From positions 684,206-748,205 of the forward strand of contig ML986579.1 of NCBI GenBank assembly GCA_010094045.1: 64,000 nucleotides of DNA. The letters are read 5' to 3'. The position numbers and the translations under genes are program-made. The notes under the pieces are model-generated. The model was not told the DNA's origin and searched no databases. It worked only from the letters and a program-made list of their open reading frames with translations. This stretch comes from Lojkania enalia. Its lineage: Eukaryota; Ascomycota; Dothideomycetes; Pleosporales. Below, one piece after another: positions 33,944 to 45,656 of the stretch. Every line of letters starts with the position of its first letter. Position 1 is the first letter of the stretch.

Positions 33944-34576
33944 GATGTCATAGCAGACCAATTAAGTAGAGCTCTTAAGCCTTTTCAAATTCCGCCCGTT
34001 CAAATTTGGAGTCCCAAAATGAGGTAGGCGGAGGGAGAAAGGACAATTGTCAGCCTTCCCGGTGACCATCGGCATGATCCTTTCGAAATATAAACATTTA
34101 GCAAGTTAAGTACTGTGCTTCGGATACTAGCGAGATCCTTAGAAACACAAATAGTGGTCCCAATGTGTATGCGAACATGTTCTTCAATAGAGAAGAAAAG
34201 GCGAGCTAGAGCATGAAGCAACAGTTGCGGCCAACTCCAGCCATTGCCGGCACGAATTGATGTCGATTTTGTGGCACTTTAGGTCTAAAAAGAGTATTGA
34301 ATAGAAATTCTTATTGCTTGTGCTTATATTCATTGTTCGTGATGTAGTGTCAAAGCGTATACCACCCGCCGCTGTGGCTCAAGTGGCTCGGCTAGTTCCA
34401 GCCAGAATGCGAACCTCCTAAACGTCGTTTCGCATTCGAGCATCTCGAGTTCCCCAGCTCAAAGATATTCGCGCCGGATTTTCAGAGGTGGCCGATGCAT
34501 TTAAGCCCTCCTTCCACTATTAAACTCAAACTAAGATGACAGGACTGGTCTCCATTGCCTCTACATAGCCGATAGT
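33944..34576. other. Intergenic upstream of dapB
   Basis: About 630 bp. It includes a 9-bp inverted repeat (34405-34413 with 34429-34437, 15-nt loop) close to a box-A-like sequence at about 34375. This hints at a degraded tRNA-like element, but no cloverleaf closes. The rest is the 3' flank of RPB7 and the promoter of the peptidase gene. Confidence 0.5.
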
Positions 34577-37414
34577 ATGCCGCGGGAGCGCGCTGTGAAC
34601 GAGGAGGAGACCGAACCTCTAACCAAGAACGAGACTTCGTCACGCACCTCGGAAGATGGCTCGGAAGCTACTATCTCGTCGATATCTACGACTTCCCTTG
34701 TCCTGGAACATATAAATGACGGAGCTGCAAACGGAGCATCTAGTTCTAGGCTGAACGAGAAGTATACGGACAATGAAAGCGAGGAGCCTAGCCAGAGGCG
34801 CGAACTATTCGATATCGAGGAAGGGCGTTATCAGGGACTGAAGCCGGTTGATAAGAAGGCGCGCCGGCTACTATGGATCATTGGAACAATATGCGTAGTA
34901 GGCTGGGGCCTTGCGCTGATATCTTTCTTGCTAGGAGGTAGCTACAAGCATGCATCTACTCGGCCACACGACCCCCTCGCGACCATTACGAAAGGCTCGG
35001 GGAAGAAAGTCACTCTAGATAGTGTCCTGAATGGCGCATGGTATCCTCAGCGTCAGAGTGTGTCATGGATCAGAGGTCCAACCGGGCAAGATGGATTGCT
35101 GCTCGAGAAGGGGGTCTCCAAAGACGAATATCTTATAGTAGAAGACATCAGGAACAAAGGGCAAGCCAGCGTGTCTGGCGGCAAAACTACCTTGATGAAA
35201 GGCGCAAGCTTTGAGGTGAATGGGAAGTATATCTATCCAAACAATGTCTGGCCTAGCAAAGACTTCAAGAAAGTACTTGTCATGTCTGAAGAGCAGAAAA
35301 ACTGGAGGCATTCTTTCACTGGCCTATACTGGATCTTTGATGTGGAGACTCAGACCGCTCAGTCGTTAGATCCTAAGAATCCAGATGGACGTATACAATT
35401 GGCCTCGTGGTCTCCACAGTCGGATGCAGTTGTTTTCACCAGAGATAATAATATGTTTCTTCGAAAACTGGATTCCGATCAAGTGATTCAAATCACTCAG
35501 GATGGTGGGAGTGAGTTATTCTATGGCGTACCAGATTGGGTGTACGAGGAAGAAGTATTCGCAGGCAACAGCGCAACTTGGTGGTCAGAGGACGGCGAAT
35601 ACGTTGCATTTCTCCGCACTGACGAATCCACCGTCCCGACGTATCCAGTACAGTACTTTCTCTCGCGGCCTAGTGGAAAACAACCGGAGCCTGGCGAAGA
35701 GGCCTATCCGGAGGTTCGAAACATCAAATACCCGAAAGCCGGAGCACCAAACCCTATCGTGTCCCTTCAGTTCTATGATGTTGCTAAGGGAGAGGTCTTC
35801 TCTGTGAAGATGGAAGGGGATTTCAAGGACGATAACCGCCTCATTACAGAGATTGTCTGGGCTGGACGGAGCAAACAAGTTCTCGTACGTGAGACAAACC
35901 GGGAGAGCGATCTCCTCAAAGTTGTCCTTATCGATGTTGAACGTCGTACAGGCAAGACTGTAAGGACTGAGGACGTTCAAGCCTTGGATGGAGGATGGTT
36001 CGAAGTTTCTCAAAGAACCACATTCGTGCCCTCAGATCCAGCAAATGGCCGTAACCATGATGGATATATCGATACCATCATTCATGAAGGGTACGACCAT
36101 TTGGGATATTTTACGCCTCTCGATAATTCAGAGCCTATCCTTCTCACGCAAGGTAAATGGGAAGTCGTTGAGGCGCCCTCAGTTGTGGATCTAAAGAATA
36201 ATCTTGTCTACTTCATGTCGACCGAACAGGGATCGATAGAGAGACATCCATATGTCGTCAAAATGGATGGCACAGGCAAACGGCCAGTCATGATTGACAG
36301 TACGCCGGGCTATTACGATGCACATTTCTCTACCGGTGGTGGCTACGCATTGATAACATATAATGGGCCGGGTATCCCATGGCAGAAGATTATCAGTACG
36401 CCTTCCAATGAGGGATCGTACGAGAAAGTGCTCGAAGAGAACAAGTCCCTCGAGAAGCTTGCCTCATCACATGAACTGCCGATACTAAACTACCAGACCG
36501 TGGAAGTTGATGGGTTCAAATTGAACGTTCTGGAACGTCGGCCGCCTCATTTCAACGCAAAGAGGAAATACCCTGTCCTCTTCTATCAATATAGCGGACC
36601 CGGCTCTCAGACTGTTGATAAGAAGTTCAAGGTTGACTTTCAGTCCTACATTGCTTCGAGCTTAGGGTACATCGTCATCACTGTCGATGGACGTGGGACC
36701 GGATTCCTCGGTCGAATATTCCGTTGTATTACTAGAGGCAACCTTGGAATTTATGAGGCGCACGATCAGATTGCGGTGGCTAAAATGTGGGCCGCCAAGA
36801 AGTACGTCGATGCCGAAAGAATGGCAATTTGGGGATGGAGTTACGGAGGTTTTCAAACACTCAAGACGCTCGAAATTGATGCTGGCCAAACTTTTAAATA
36901 TGGTATGGCTGTTGCACCGGTCACGGATTGGAGATTCTATGGTATGGCTTGCTCTCGTTCACGCGTATCTTGCCTTGTTTGCTGATTATTTAAGATTCCA
37001 TATACACTGAGCGATATATGCACACGCCTCAAACCAACTGGGGGGGCTACGAAAACACTAGTATCAGCGATGTCGAATCTCTTACCAAGAACGTCCGCTT
37101 CCTAGTGATGCACGGTGTCGCCGACGATAATGTTCATTTCCAGAATACTTTGACCCTCCTTGACAAACTCGACTTGGCCAGTAAAGAAAATTATGATGTA
37201 CATTTTTTCCCGGATTCAGATCATAGCATTTATTTCCACAATGCGAATAAGATTGTTTATAACAGTAAGCAACCATACCAGAATCGCTTCTCGTTAATGC
37301 TGATGCTCCTCAGAACTAAGCTCTTGGCTTATTAATGCATTCAATGGCGAATGGCTCAGAATTGAAAACGCTGTCCCTAAGACTCAAATCGAGGGCCGGT
37401 CACGGATACGGTGA
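34577..37414 (+). CDS. dapB: Vacuolar dipeptidyl aminopeptidase, S9B (DapB/Ste13-Dap2 type)
   Basis: Three exons (34577-36941, 36995-37264, 37314-37414) give 911 residues. A Ser/Glu-rich cytoplasmic tail leads to one signal-anchor helix near 96-120 ([20 protein letters not shown]), so this is a type II membrane protein. The luminal part is a DPP-IV beta-propeller followed by an alpha/beta-hydrolase. Catalytic Ser755 sits in GWSYGG, the Asp in [11 protein letters not shown] and the His in DSDHSIYFH; the propeller YEEEVFA double-Glu motif that holds the substrate N-terminus is present. The enzyme removes X-Pro or X-Ala dipeptides. Vacuolar or late-Golgi location follows from the family. Exon 3 restores [13 protein letters not shown], which is conserved in the family. 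Confidence 0.95.
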
Positions 37415-37853
37415 CGTTTCTTTTGTTACGCAGGTGTTCAAGCAGGGGCCGTTCGCAATGAAATAGGAACCTAACAACATTAGGATATGAGGAGTTTACA
37501 TAGGGTAAATATATTAAAGGGACTTCAATCTACAACGCATATTTTTGTATAGAAATAATCTTTTTTTAGATATTGTTGTCAATTGCTCAGTGCTCAATGT
37601 TTTGTATTCAGTGCAACGCCGTCTTAGATGCATCCCTAGTTAGGCCTGTGGCGCTGTGGCTGCAGCTTGCCCCGCGGCCCGCAATGACCCAGGCGTGACC
37701 TCATTGGGGAGAGGGCTAGAGCTTCAAAAGTGTCCGTCATGAACACCAGGAGAACTCAATCAACACTTCCCCTGATACTCTCCATGTCAGTTTCTCATCT
37801 TCGTATTCTCTCATATTGCTTGTTCCATAGTGAAATACAATATAGCTCTGGGA
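37415..37853. other. Region upstream of NNR2 with a possible extra 5' exon
   Basis: About 440 bp. It contains an ATG at 37739 whose frame (to 37802), joined through a GTATTC...TATAG intron (37803-37845) to 37846, would run in frame into the annotated start. Unspliced, the same ATG makes a short upstream frame overlapping the main ATG and stopping at about 37870. Confidence 0.45.
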
Positions 37854-38960
37854 ATGGCAAACGCATCTAGGAAAGAGCTCTTGGGCAAGGTATACAAGAT
37901 GATACCACCCATGTTAGAGAGCTTCCACAAAGGCAAAACACACCACAAACCGAAACCCGAAGCTATACTGACAATTTACTAGGGCAGTTAGGCCGTGTGG
38001 CAGTCATAGGCGGCAGCGAAGACTACACAGGCGCACCCTACTTCTCGGCCATGGCCTCCGCAAAGCTAGGCGCAGACATGGTGCGTCTTCGTTCTCCTCG
38101 CTCCCTTTCTCTATTCATGCTACAGCAAAGCCGCAGATCGGTTTCCTAATCTAACGACACTCAAGTCCCATGTAATATGCGAACCGGGCGCTGGCGCAGT
38201 CATAAAAACTTACTCCCCAAACCTAATGGTGCACCCATACATGCGGCAATCCAAGAACCTCACGCAATCCGAATCCCTCGATTCGGTGTCCTCGGAGGTG
38301 ATCGGCATGCTCTCGCGGCTGCATGTCATCGTCATCGGTCCTGGGCTCGGCCGCGACAAGCTCATGCAGGATACGTGTGCGCGGGTCATCGAGGAGGCGA
38401 GGAAGCAGGGGATCCCGTTCGTCCTAGATGCAGATGGCTTGTATCTTGTGCAGACGAGGCCGGAGCTCGTGCAAGGGTACACTGAGTGTATACTTACGCC
38501 CAATGTCGTTGAGTTTGGGAGACTGGCTAAGGCGAAGGGCGTGGATATTAACGAGGGCAAACCCGAAGAACTGTGCTCTAAGCTCGCAACGGCATTTGAT
38601 GGAGTGACAATCATTCAGAAGGGCGCTAAGGATTATATCTCGAATGGGAAGCATACATTGGTCTCGGATGGCGAGGGCGGCTTGAAGAGGAGCGGTGGTC
38701 AGGGTGATACCTTGACGGGCAGTTTAGCTACGCTATTGGCATATAGGAAGGCGTACCACGACAAGATCTGGGAACATGACAATGATCTGGAAAAGTCGGA
38801 GACATTGGCTCTAGCTGCTTTTGGCGGTAGCGCGGTCACGAGGGAGTGCTCAAGGTTGGCGTTTACTGAAAAGGGGAGATCGCTGCAGGCGAGCGATTTG
38901 ACGGACCATGTTCATCAAGCATTCCTGAATATTATTGGGGAGAAAGGAAGTAAGTTATGA
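37854..38960 (+). CDS. NNR2: ATP-dependent (S)-NAD(P)H-hydrate dehydratase
   Basis: Three exons (37854-37932, 37983-38080, 38166-38960) give 323 residues. The enzyme repairs hydrated NADH and NADPH at the cost of ATP. Marks are [72 protein letters not shown] and the signature [12 protein letters not shown], which holds the catalytic Asp and the nucleotide-binding loop of the ribokinase-like fold. Intron 1 (37933-37982) begins with GC, not GT: only this join yields [17 protein letters not shown], and no GT is available. The intron has a CTGAC branch point and ends TAG. A mitochondrial form from an upstream ATG is possible. The C-terminus ends GSKL. The gene converges on SEC10, 183 bp away. Confidence 0.93.
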
Positions 38961-39058
38961 GCGCTTGATGAAGTTCATAGACGGCATATAAGTGACAAGG
39001 CTCTCGCAATCAAAACGACATGATGGTATCAGATGGGCGGCTTTAGAAACGAGTAATG

Positions 39059-39074
39059 TATATATATATATATA
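39059..39074. repeat. (TA)8 microsatellite
   Basis: Eight TA units between the convergent NNR2 and SEC10 stop codons, an AT-rich 3' flank. Confidence 0.85.
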
Positions 39075-39143
39075 AAACAAACAAGTAAATGTATTGGTAC
39101 CCTATACAAAGCCGCAGATTCCCTGCCCTGACGGACAAGTCCG

Positions 39144-41734
39144 TTATACAGCACTAAGCGCAGCCTGTACGCCTACACTTCCAGCATCCTCTCTCTTCAA
39201 GATGTACGCCTTCAGCTCGTTAACTTCAGGCCCCGCATTCCTTAGTCGCTCCCTCAACGCCTCCGATCCAATAACGAATAGGTTAGCAACATCAGTGAGT
39301 ACATCCATAGCACCAGGCTCCAATTCCTCGCCCGTCGGCCAGCCTCTAACCAAATCTACGTACTTTGCCATGTCTTTCGTAATGATGATTCCGCCCGTTG
39401 AGTTCACAGAGTATTTTCGTAAATGCTCAAGGACCAGAGAGCGCAGACCACGTGCGACTTCAGCGAGGAAAAGGGAAAGGTTGCGACCAGAGAGAGCCGC
39501 TGTACTTTGCGCTGCTACACGTGTAAGAAAAGTTGCTACAGATTGGCAGGCCGGGGTTTCGCTGCCGAGCAATGTCAAATCTTCGTCTTTGGGCCTAAAA
39601 TCCGTCTTCTTTTGTTGGGCTAAGCACTTGCTAACCCAATTTAGTGTCGCGGTGATGGTTAGGTTGAGGACATTGGAGAGTTTGGATTCGAGGGTTAAGA
39701 GCGTGGCGTTCGTGGATTTTTCGATTTCTCGACGGATGGTAAGGTTTGGTGTACAGAGGGGAAGGAGGATTGTGGCAGTTGTTTGCTGGAGCAAATGTAG
39801 TATGGTGGTTAGGGTATGGAGAGCTGGCAAGTGGGTCAGGTCCGGAGGATTCTTAGAGTTTTCCTGTGAAGCGGCATGGTCGGACGCTCTGGGTCGTGTT
39901 AGTAGTATATATAATTAGTATACTAGGCCACTTACGCATCAAGGGCAGTCTCGAGGTAGATTTCGCCCATGTGGGTGAGGAGAAGGTTTAGGAGATTCTG
40001 TACATCTTTGGGGGTTTCATTGCTAGGAGATAGCTCTAGGCCACGGCCTACACCCTCCGCTAACCATTTCAACATGCGCTTCGCCGTTTGCAGCGAGAGT
40101 TTCCCATCCTCGTCGGTAACATCAATGTCTTTCTTTTCATTATGGTCTTCCTTGAGACCAGCGATGCGGAGAAGCATTGCTTTTTGGGTTGCGGGGAGAT
40201 CAGTGCTATCTAGACGCTCCATGTAGGCGTCTCGAGCGGAGGCGGCGAGCTCCTTTCCTCGTTGAGCGAGGGAGGCGAAGTACGTAGTTGGCATCTTTCG
40301 CCGTCGCGAGTGGTAAATGGTAAATTTGAGAAGCAGAGAGGAATAGAGCTCTTCTAAATTCTTCTTCTCTCGCTCAATGTAAGACGATCCAACAAAATAG
40401 GGAACAAATAAGTCTTCCAGCTGTTGATCTAGGACTGCCGCTATCTGAGATGTCACGGGCTCGGGATGCTCTGTTAGACCATGGGTTTTTAAATCGTCAA
40501 CTAAAGTTGCAATATAGCTCCTTGCTGCTTGCAACGAGCGCAAGAACGCGAGAGAAGATAGGTCGTTGGCTTTGTCGAGGACCATCTCAAGCCTTTGTTG
40601 AATTGACTGCTGGAATATGCGTTGCAGGAAACGAATCAAGACTTCATCGTAGTATGGAAATGCCCTTTTGATGATAGCGGATTCCTCTTGAACAACAATC
40701 CGAACTTCGTCCACAAGAGACTGCAGCGTCGGTTCTACGCCCGGCGGTTCGGCATCGGGGTCTTGAAGACGATCCCAAGTTTCAACATCACCGCTTAGCT
40801 CTTCTGTGACCAGCTGATTCCGGTCTATGAAGAAAGAGTGCTGGTTGACGTATGTTGCCATCACACTTGCTCCATCGTTGAAGTCTCGGAGGGCAATAGC
40901 GCATTCCCGCATGCCATCGTAATTTGGCCTACGGTAAAACTCATCAAATTGAACGAGTAGGTCCTGTTCCAAGTTCTCAAGGAACTTTTCGATGATTTCT
41001 CGCGTGGGATATCTGGGCTGGCCGCCGGTCGGCCGCTTCCTTACACCATTGGGAGACTTTCCTGCTCCATTGAGATGCGGCGCGCCCTCCGGGTCGAGCC
41101 GAGCACTGATTTTGAGAAGCTGTCTTGCGATGTGCGCGCACCGAACTTTGCCGTCTCTAGGTCTCTGCCGTATGCGCTCCAGCGCAGATATATCGCCCCG
41201 CTCACTGACCTCCTGCCAGGCTATTACTAGGCCCTTTGCATCTTCTGCTCGCTGCCGCTGTCTGTCCAGCTCTTCCAGTCTTTCGCCTATGCGGACTGCA
41301 GCATTCCCGCCTGCGTCCGGCCCTCCGTCGTCAGGGTTCCCATTGAGGGAGCTGTCCAAGCGCTGGAAGCGGTCGATGGCTTGGTCGAGCTTCTTGCCTA
41401 GCGACTCGACATTCTGATTGTGCTGTGCCTCGGCACGGCGCACGGCACCAGAGAGCTCGTTTTCGCGCTCCTCTAATTCCTCAGACAGAGAGTTTAGACG
41501 GGACAGGGCATGCTCGAAGGTGCGAATGAGCGGCTTGGGATCGAAGGCTTGCTGGCCAGAGGCAGGCCCCGACCTGCGGGAAGCGGGGATGGCGGCGTCA
41601 GAGAGAGACTCGATGAAGTCCTTGACTATGAAGTCTTTGGTCGAGAAGGTGTCCAGGCCAAAGGCGGGCCCCCGGTGCGACGTCCGCGAGGTAGTGTGCG
41701 TGAGGATGGACGCCGAGTCGGCGCTCCGCGACAT
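39144..41734 (-). CDS. SEC10: Exocyst complex component Sec10
   Basis: Two exons (41734-39936, 39888-39144) around a 47-nt GTAAGT...CAG intron give 847 residues, close to yeast Sec10. An N-terminal segment with KDFIVKDFIESLSD is followed by heptad coiled coil (RTFEHALSRLNSLSEELEER). The helical-rod part has the family motifs RRPNYDGMRECAIALRDFN and MATYVNQHSFFIDRN, then AIIKRAFPYYDEVLIRFLQR and a C-terminal ILKREDAG. Sec10 is one of eight exocyst subunits that tether secretory vesicles at growth sites such as the hyphal tip. The start ATG is well placed before conserved sequence; a divergent region separates it from NUS1. Confidence 0.92.
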
Positions 41735-42348
41735 TGTTGGAGCGCTCTACGCGGGAAGCATGGGCGTGATCAGTCGACGGCTATGTCTCGACTCGGCCGA
41801 GACTGGGGAGACGGGGAGACTGGGGAGGCAGCAGTCTGGCTGTGCCCGCGGATGTTTCGTGGTGCTGGAGCTCGAGCTCGACCGCTGGCTGGGCGTCGCA
41901 GTCTCTGTGGCTTGCCCTGTGGCGCCCCGCGTTTAGACTGTCGAGCTCCGTACGTTCCCCTTCGCCCATCTTGCGCCTCCCTACGCCTTCGCCGGACCGG
42001 GATGAGTGATCTCGCTCTTGCAGCCGCTCTAGACAACAGCCATGCTTAGGTCCACTGCACCATAGCCGCCAGCAGTTGCGACTGCAACGCGCAATCGCCC
42101 TTCCCAGTCAAGGCGGAGCGGCTTGGCCGTCGGCGGGTGGCGCTGCGCCCTGCCGCATCCCGCGTGTTCTTCGGCGGCTTCATAATTCACAAGGCTGCGA
42201 TCAAACGGACTGACTGACATCCACCAGCATCCATCGGTCCGTCCTCGCTCCACTTTCTTCTTATGCATTCATAAGCTACCGTCACTCGCTCCAGCTGAGT
42301 TCTTCATAGTTATCGGAACACTCGCTATCAATAATCGCAGCCATCGCA
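41735..42348. promoter_or_regulatory. Divergent region of SEC10 and NUS1
   Basis: About 610 bp of GC-rich sequence containing both promoters. Plus-strand frames that enter it from inside SEC10 are shadows of that gene. Confidence 0.5.
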
Positions 42349-43508
42349 ATGGCGTCCACCGGCATCACGCCCAGAGAATCAGATGCCTTCCGCCGTGGCA
42401 GTCTCAACGGCAAGCAGCTCTCGGCACGGGAACGTGAGGACATGGTGAAGCGCTTCCTGCCCAACGAGCCGGAATCACCATCCACGCCCACATCCAAATC
42501 ATCCCACAACTGGAGACCGACCAGTCCCGCCAATAAGGACCACCAGCGGCGCAAAACCGGCTTCTTTCGACACTTCTTGCATCTCTTGATATACACCATC
42601 GTATCTGCCCTCTTCTCTGTCTACTTCCGCTTTCGACGGAGCTACCGTCTTGTGCGCAGCAGGATTGTTTCCGTGCTATACCACCACCACCGGACGCCCG
42701 AGTTCATCCAGCGAGATGTCAGGCAACTGGAGCGGTTGCCCAATCACTTGAGCGTCATTCTAGATTTTAACGAAAGCGACGAGGACCAGGGCGAGGCGGG
42801 CTTGGAGGGACTACTAAACAATGTGTGCGAGATTGCTGCGTGGAGCGCGTCCGCTGGCATCCCATTCTTGAGCGTATACGAGAGGACGGGTATGCATCTC
42901 GCCTACTTGTAAACCTTTGCGTGGAGGTTGAGTCGCTAATTGCTACCAGGCAAACTCAAGAACTTAATTCCACACACCCACGCCAGCATTTTAGCGACCT
43001 TCGACACATATTTCGGTCCCCGCAAGCCCACTCTCTCCATTCGTGCCCCGCATGTCCCGTCCTTCTCTCCACCTCTGACACCTCCTCGTTCTTCTTCCCC
43101 TGGACCCAACAATGCTAAGAACGATCGGCCGCACCTTACCGTGCTCCTACTCTCCGCCACAGACGGACGAGAAACCATGATTGATCTCACGAAGACACTC
43201 TCCGATATGGCGCAGAAAGGAAGTCTTGATCCGCGGCAAGTCGACGTCGACCTGATTGACGCGGAGCTATGTGAGGCTGTGTCAACGGAACCCGACCTCT
43301 TGGTTTTGTTTAGCCCAACGGTAGCCCTGAAGGGGTATCCACCGTGGCAGCTGCGGCTAACGGAAATATTGTAAGTGTCAATCTAAATATATATAACTGT
43401 CACTAACAAGATTACAGCCATATGCCTGACAACAAAGGCGTCAACTATCAAGTGTTTCTACGCGCGTTGTACAAGTTTGCAAAGGCCGAGATGCGTTTGG
43501 GAAGGTAA
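42349..43508 (+). CDS. NUS1: Nus1-type subunit of dehydrodolichyl diphosphate synthase
   Basis: Three exons (42349-42889, 42950-43370, 43418-43508) give 350 residues. After a disordered basic start comes a hydrophobic helix near 75-92 (HFLHLLIYTIVSALFSVYFR), then HLSVILDFNESDEDQGEAGL and AAWSASAGIPFLSVYERTGKL (both cis-prenyltransferase-like), DLLVLFSPTVALKGYPPWQL and the C-terminal AKAEMRLGR. The closing RLGR corresponds to the conserved RxG-type end that completes the active site of the partner Rer2/DHDDS. The catalytic Asp and Arg pattern of the active subunit is absent, as expected for NgBR/Nus1. Together they make the polyprenyl chain of dolichol at the ER for N-glycosylation. A Ser/Pro-rich insertion near 220-240 looks fungal-specific. 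Confidence 0.9.
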
Positions 43509-43713
43509 AGTCAAGACACGGCCTCTGCAGTTCACTAAAACCCCTCCTATGTATTATATATACCCTACATGTCTCAAAAGCATAGATTAAATACGTATCC
43601 TACGAATAGACAAATCCAAAAGTCGAACCCCAAATCTCACTTCTCTCCCTCGCATTCATGTATCCGGCCAGATAAATGCTCACGCAAATAGCCGCGAGTC
43701 GCTCGGAGTCCGG

Positions 43714-44055
43714 ATGTCGCTGTTCAGAGAGACATGGCAGCCACGAGACAATATGCAAAGATTGCTCGACACTCTAGCAGAGGGACAAGACGACAAGCCG
43801 CTACTCTTCATCTGGAGAATCGTACATTATGTTCTCACGTGGCCTGTCATTGTTTTGATACTGCTCTTCTGGCTAGTTAGATGGCTGCTAGGACCCATTG
43901 GACAGTTGCTTCAGAGGTATTGGGTTTCGTTTGGACAAACGCTTGCTGATTATTTTCTGAAGGCAGTGGCTAAGGACGAGGACGAGGACGAGGATCTTAG
44001 TCATGTACAGGGAGGGTGGTGGTTTATGCCGCCTGCCTATGGCCCAGGCGTTTGA
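43714..44055 (+). CDS. Small putative membrane protein, unknown
   Basis: A single open frame of 113 residues from ATG. It has one or two adjoining hydrophobic helices at about 37-62 (HYVLTWPVIVLILLFWLVRW), an amphipathic follow-up and an acidic run (KDEDEDEDLSHV) before a Gly/Trp/Pro C-terminus. The composition is that of a real membrane protein rather than of random translation, and the frame lies alone between two confirmed genes. I know no family for it. It could be an ER or mitochondrial accessory peptide, or a chance frame in the NUS1 3' region. Confidence 0.45.
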   Translation: MSLFRETWQPRDNMQRLLDTLAEGQDDKPLLFIWRIVHYVLTWPVIVLILLFWLVRWLLGPIGQLLQRYWVSFGQTLADYFLKAVAKDEDEDEDLSHVQGGWWFMPPAYGPGV

Positions 44056-44302
44056 TGGAAAGGTTGTTTGTTATTCTTGATAGAAAATAGCTTTTAACAC
44101 AATGATGAGACGCTGAATGCTTTGGCATTTGGTATCTAGATTGAACGAGCTTGCATGCATGTCTATCATGAGTGGAAAAGTACGCCATACGCCGGGAATC
44201 CCCTTGCCTGCTATTCATGTATATCGTATATACATGATTTTCAGTGATAGCCCCGTGAAAGGCCTCTCAGGATAATGAAGAGATCGTGGTCGTGGCCAAG
44301 GT

Positions 44303-45656
44303 CTAAGCAAGGCCATTTCCATTGCCCAATCCGTGCCTGATCTTGGGTCCAACGACAGCCTTCTCCAGCGCCTGCAGCACATCGGCCCTGAGATCGGCCT
44401 CGTCCTCGATACCGCAGCTAATGCGCACCAAATCGTCAAACACACCCGCAGCTTCACGCTGCTCGCGCGGAATTCCGCCATGCGTCATCGCGGACGGGAC
44501 CTCGACCAAGGACTCCACACCGCCGAGGGATTCAGCGAGCGTGAAGATCTTGGTCGCCTGGCAGAACCGCTCCGCCGCCTCGTGGCCGCCTTGAATACGG
44601 AAAGAAAGCATACCGCCGCCCATGCCGTCACGGTGCTGCTTCAGCGTAATAGCATGTTGTGGGTGCGATGGTAGACCGGGGTAATTTACGCTGATGACGT
44701 GCGGAGAGGCTTGCAAGGCCTGTGCTACAGCTGTGGCGTTCTTTGTCGCTTCTCTAGCGCGCAAATGAAGCGTCTTCAATCCTCTGTGCGCAAGCCAGCA
44801 GTCGAAGGCCGATGGGACGGCGCCGATGGCGTTTTGCAGGAACGTCAGGCGGTCGTTGAGCTCGGGCGAGTTGAACGCTGCGCAGCCCATTACCACGTCC
44901 GAGTGCCCGTTAATATACTTTGTGACGGAGTGGACAACGATGTCTGCGCCGTGGTCCAGTGGGTTCTGGACGTAGGGGCTGAGGAATGTGTTGTCAACGA
45001 CGACTAGGATGCCATGCTCGTGGGCAATTGTGGCTACGCGCCTGATGTCTACGAGGGAGAGTGTGGGGTTCGAGGGCGTTTCGATCCAGATAAGTTTCGT
45101 CTCCGGTCGAATCAGCGTTGCGATGTCGACCTCGATCGAAGGGGTAAAGGTGACCTTGACATCATGCGAAAGCGCGACTTTGGTGAAGTAGCGGTGCGTT
45201 CCACCGTATACGTCTGAGACGGAGATTACATGAGAACCAGCGGCCAGGGACTGGAGGACTGTTGCGGTGGTAGCGGAGCCGGAACTAAAGGCGAGCGCAT
45301 AACGGGCGTGCTCGAGGGCGGCAATTGCTTTCTCGAAGTTGTCCCTACATCTATATAAGCTAAAGGACGCGGAGGAAAGGCTGAAATGCCATACCGGTTC
45401 GGATTCGACGATCGCGAATACTCGTAAAGTCCAATGGGTTGACCCACGCTAGTTTGCGCAAAGGTCGTTGAAAGCGAGATCTAGTGGGATTAGGATTGGC
45501 ATCCTTTTCAGTTTCGACAGGATAGCTTACAGGCTCAATCACAGCGCCTGTAACAGGATCATGAGGGCTACCGGCATGGACCGCCAACGTACCGAACTTG
45601 TGTACCGGAGACGGCGCCCGCGGCGGGGTCTCAATGGGATGGTCTGTGAGCGTCAT
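44303..45656 (-). CDS. CYS3: Cystathionine gamma-lyase (Cys3-like, PLP enzyme)
   Basis: Three exons (45656-45531, 45480-45395, 45344-44303) give 417 residues. The fold type I PLP enzyme is marked by FGTLAVHAGSPHDPVTGAVI, YEYSRSSNPNR, LAFSSGSATTATVLQSLAAG, DVYGGTHRYF, WIETPSNPTL, VVVDNTF and SVTKYINGHSDVVMG, in which Lys213 should form the Schiff base. LGGVESLVEVPSAMTHGGIP near the end fits gamma-lyase, which typically has Glu at the position that distinguishes it from cystathionine beta-lyase and synthase. It cleaves cystathionine to cysteine, 2-oxobutyrate and ammonia in reverse transsulfuration. Cystathionine gamma-synthase is the main alternative. The C-terminal tail is Gly/Asn-rich (HGLGNGNGLA). 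Confidence 0.92.

Noticed and set aside
41418..42049. Two long plus-strand frames opposite the SEC10 start
   Set aside because: Antisense to SEC10 coding sequence, with no recognisable domain.
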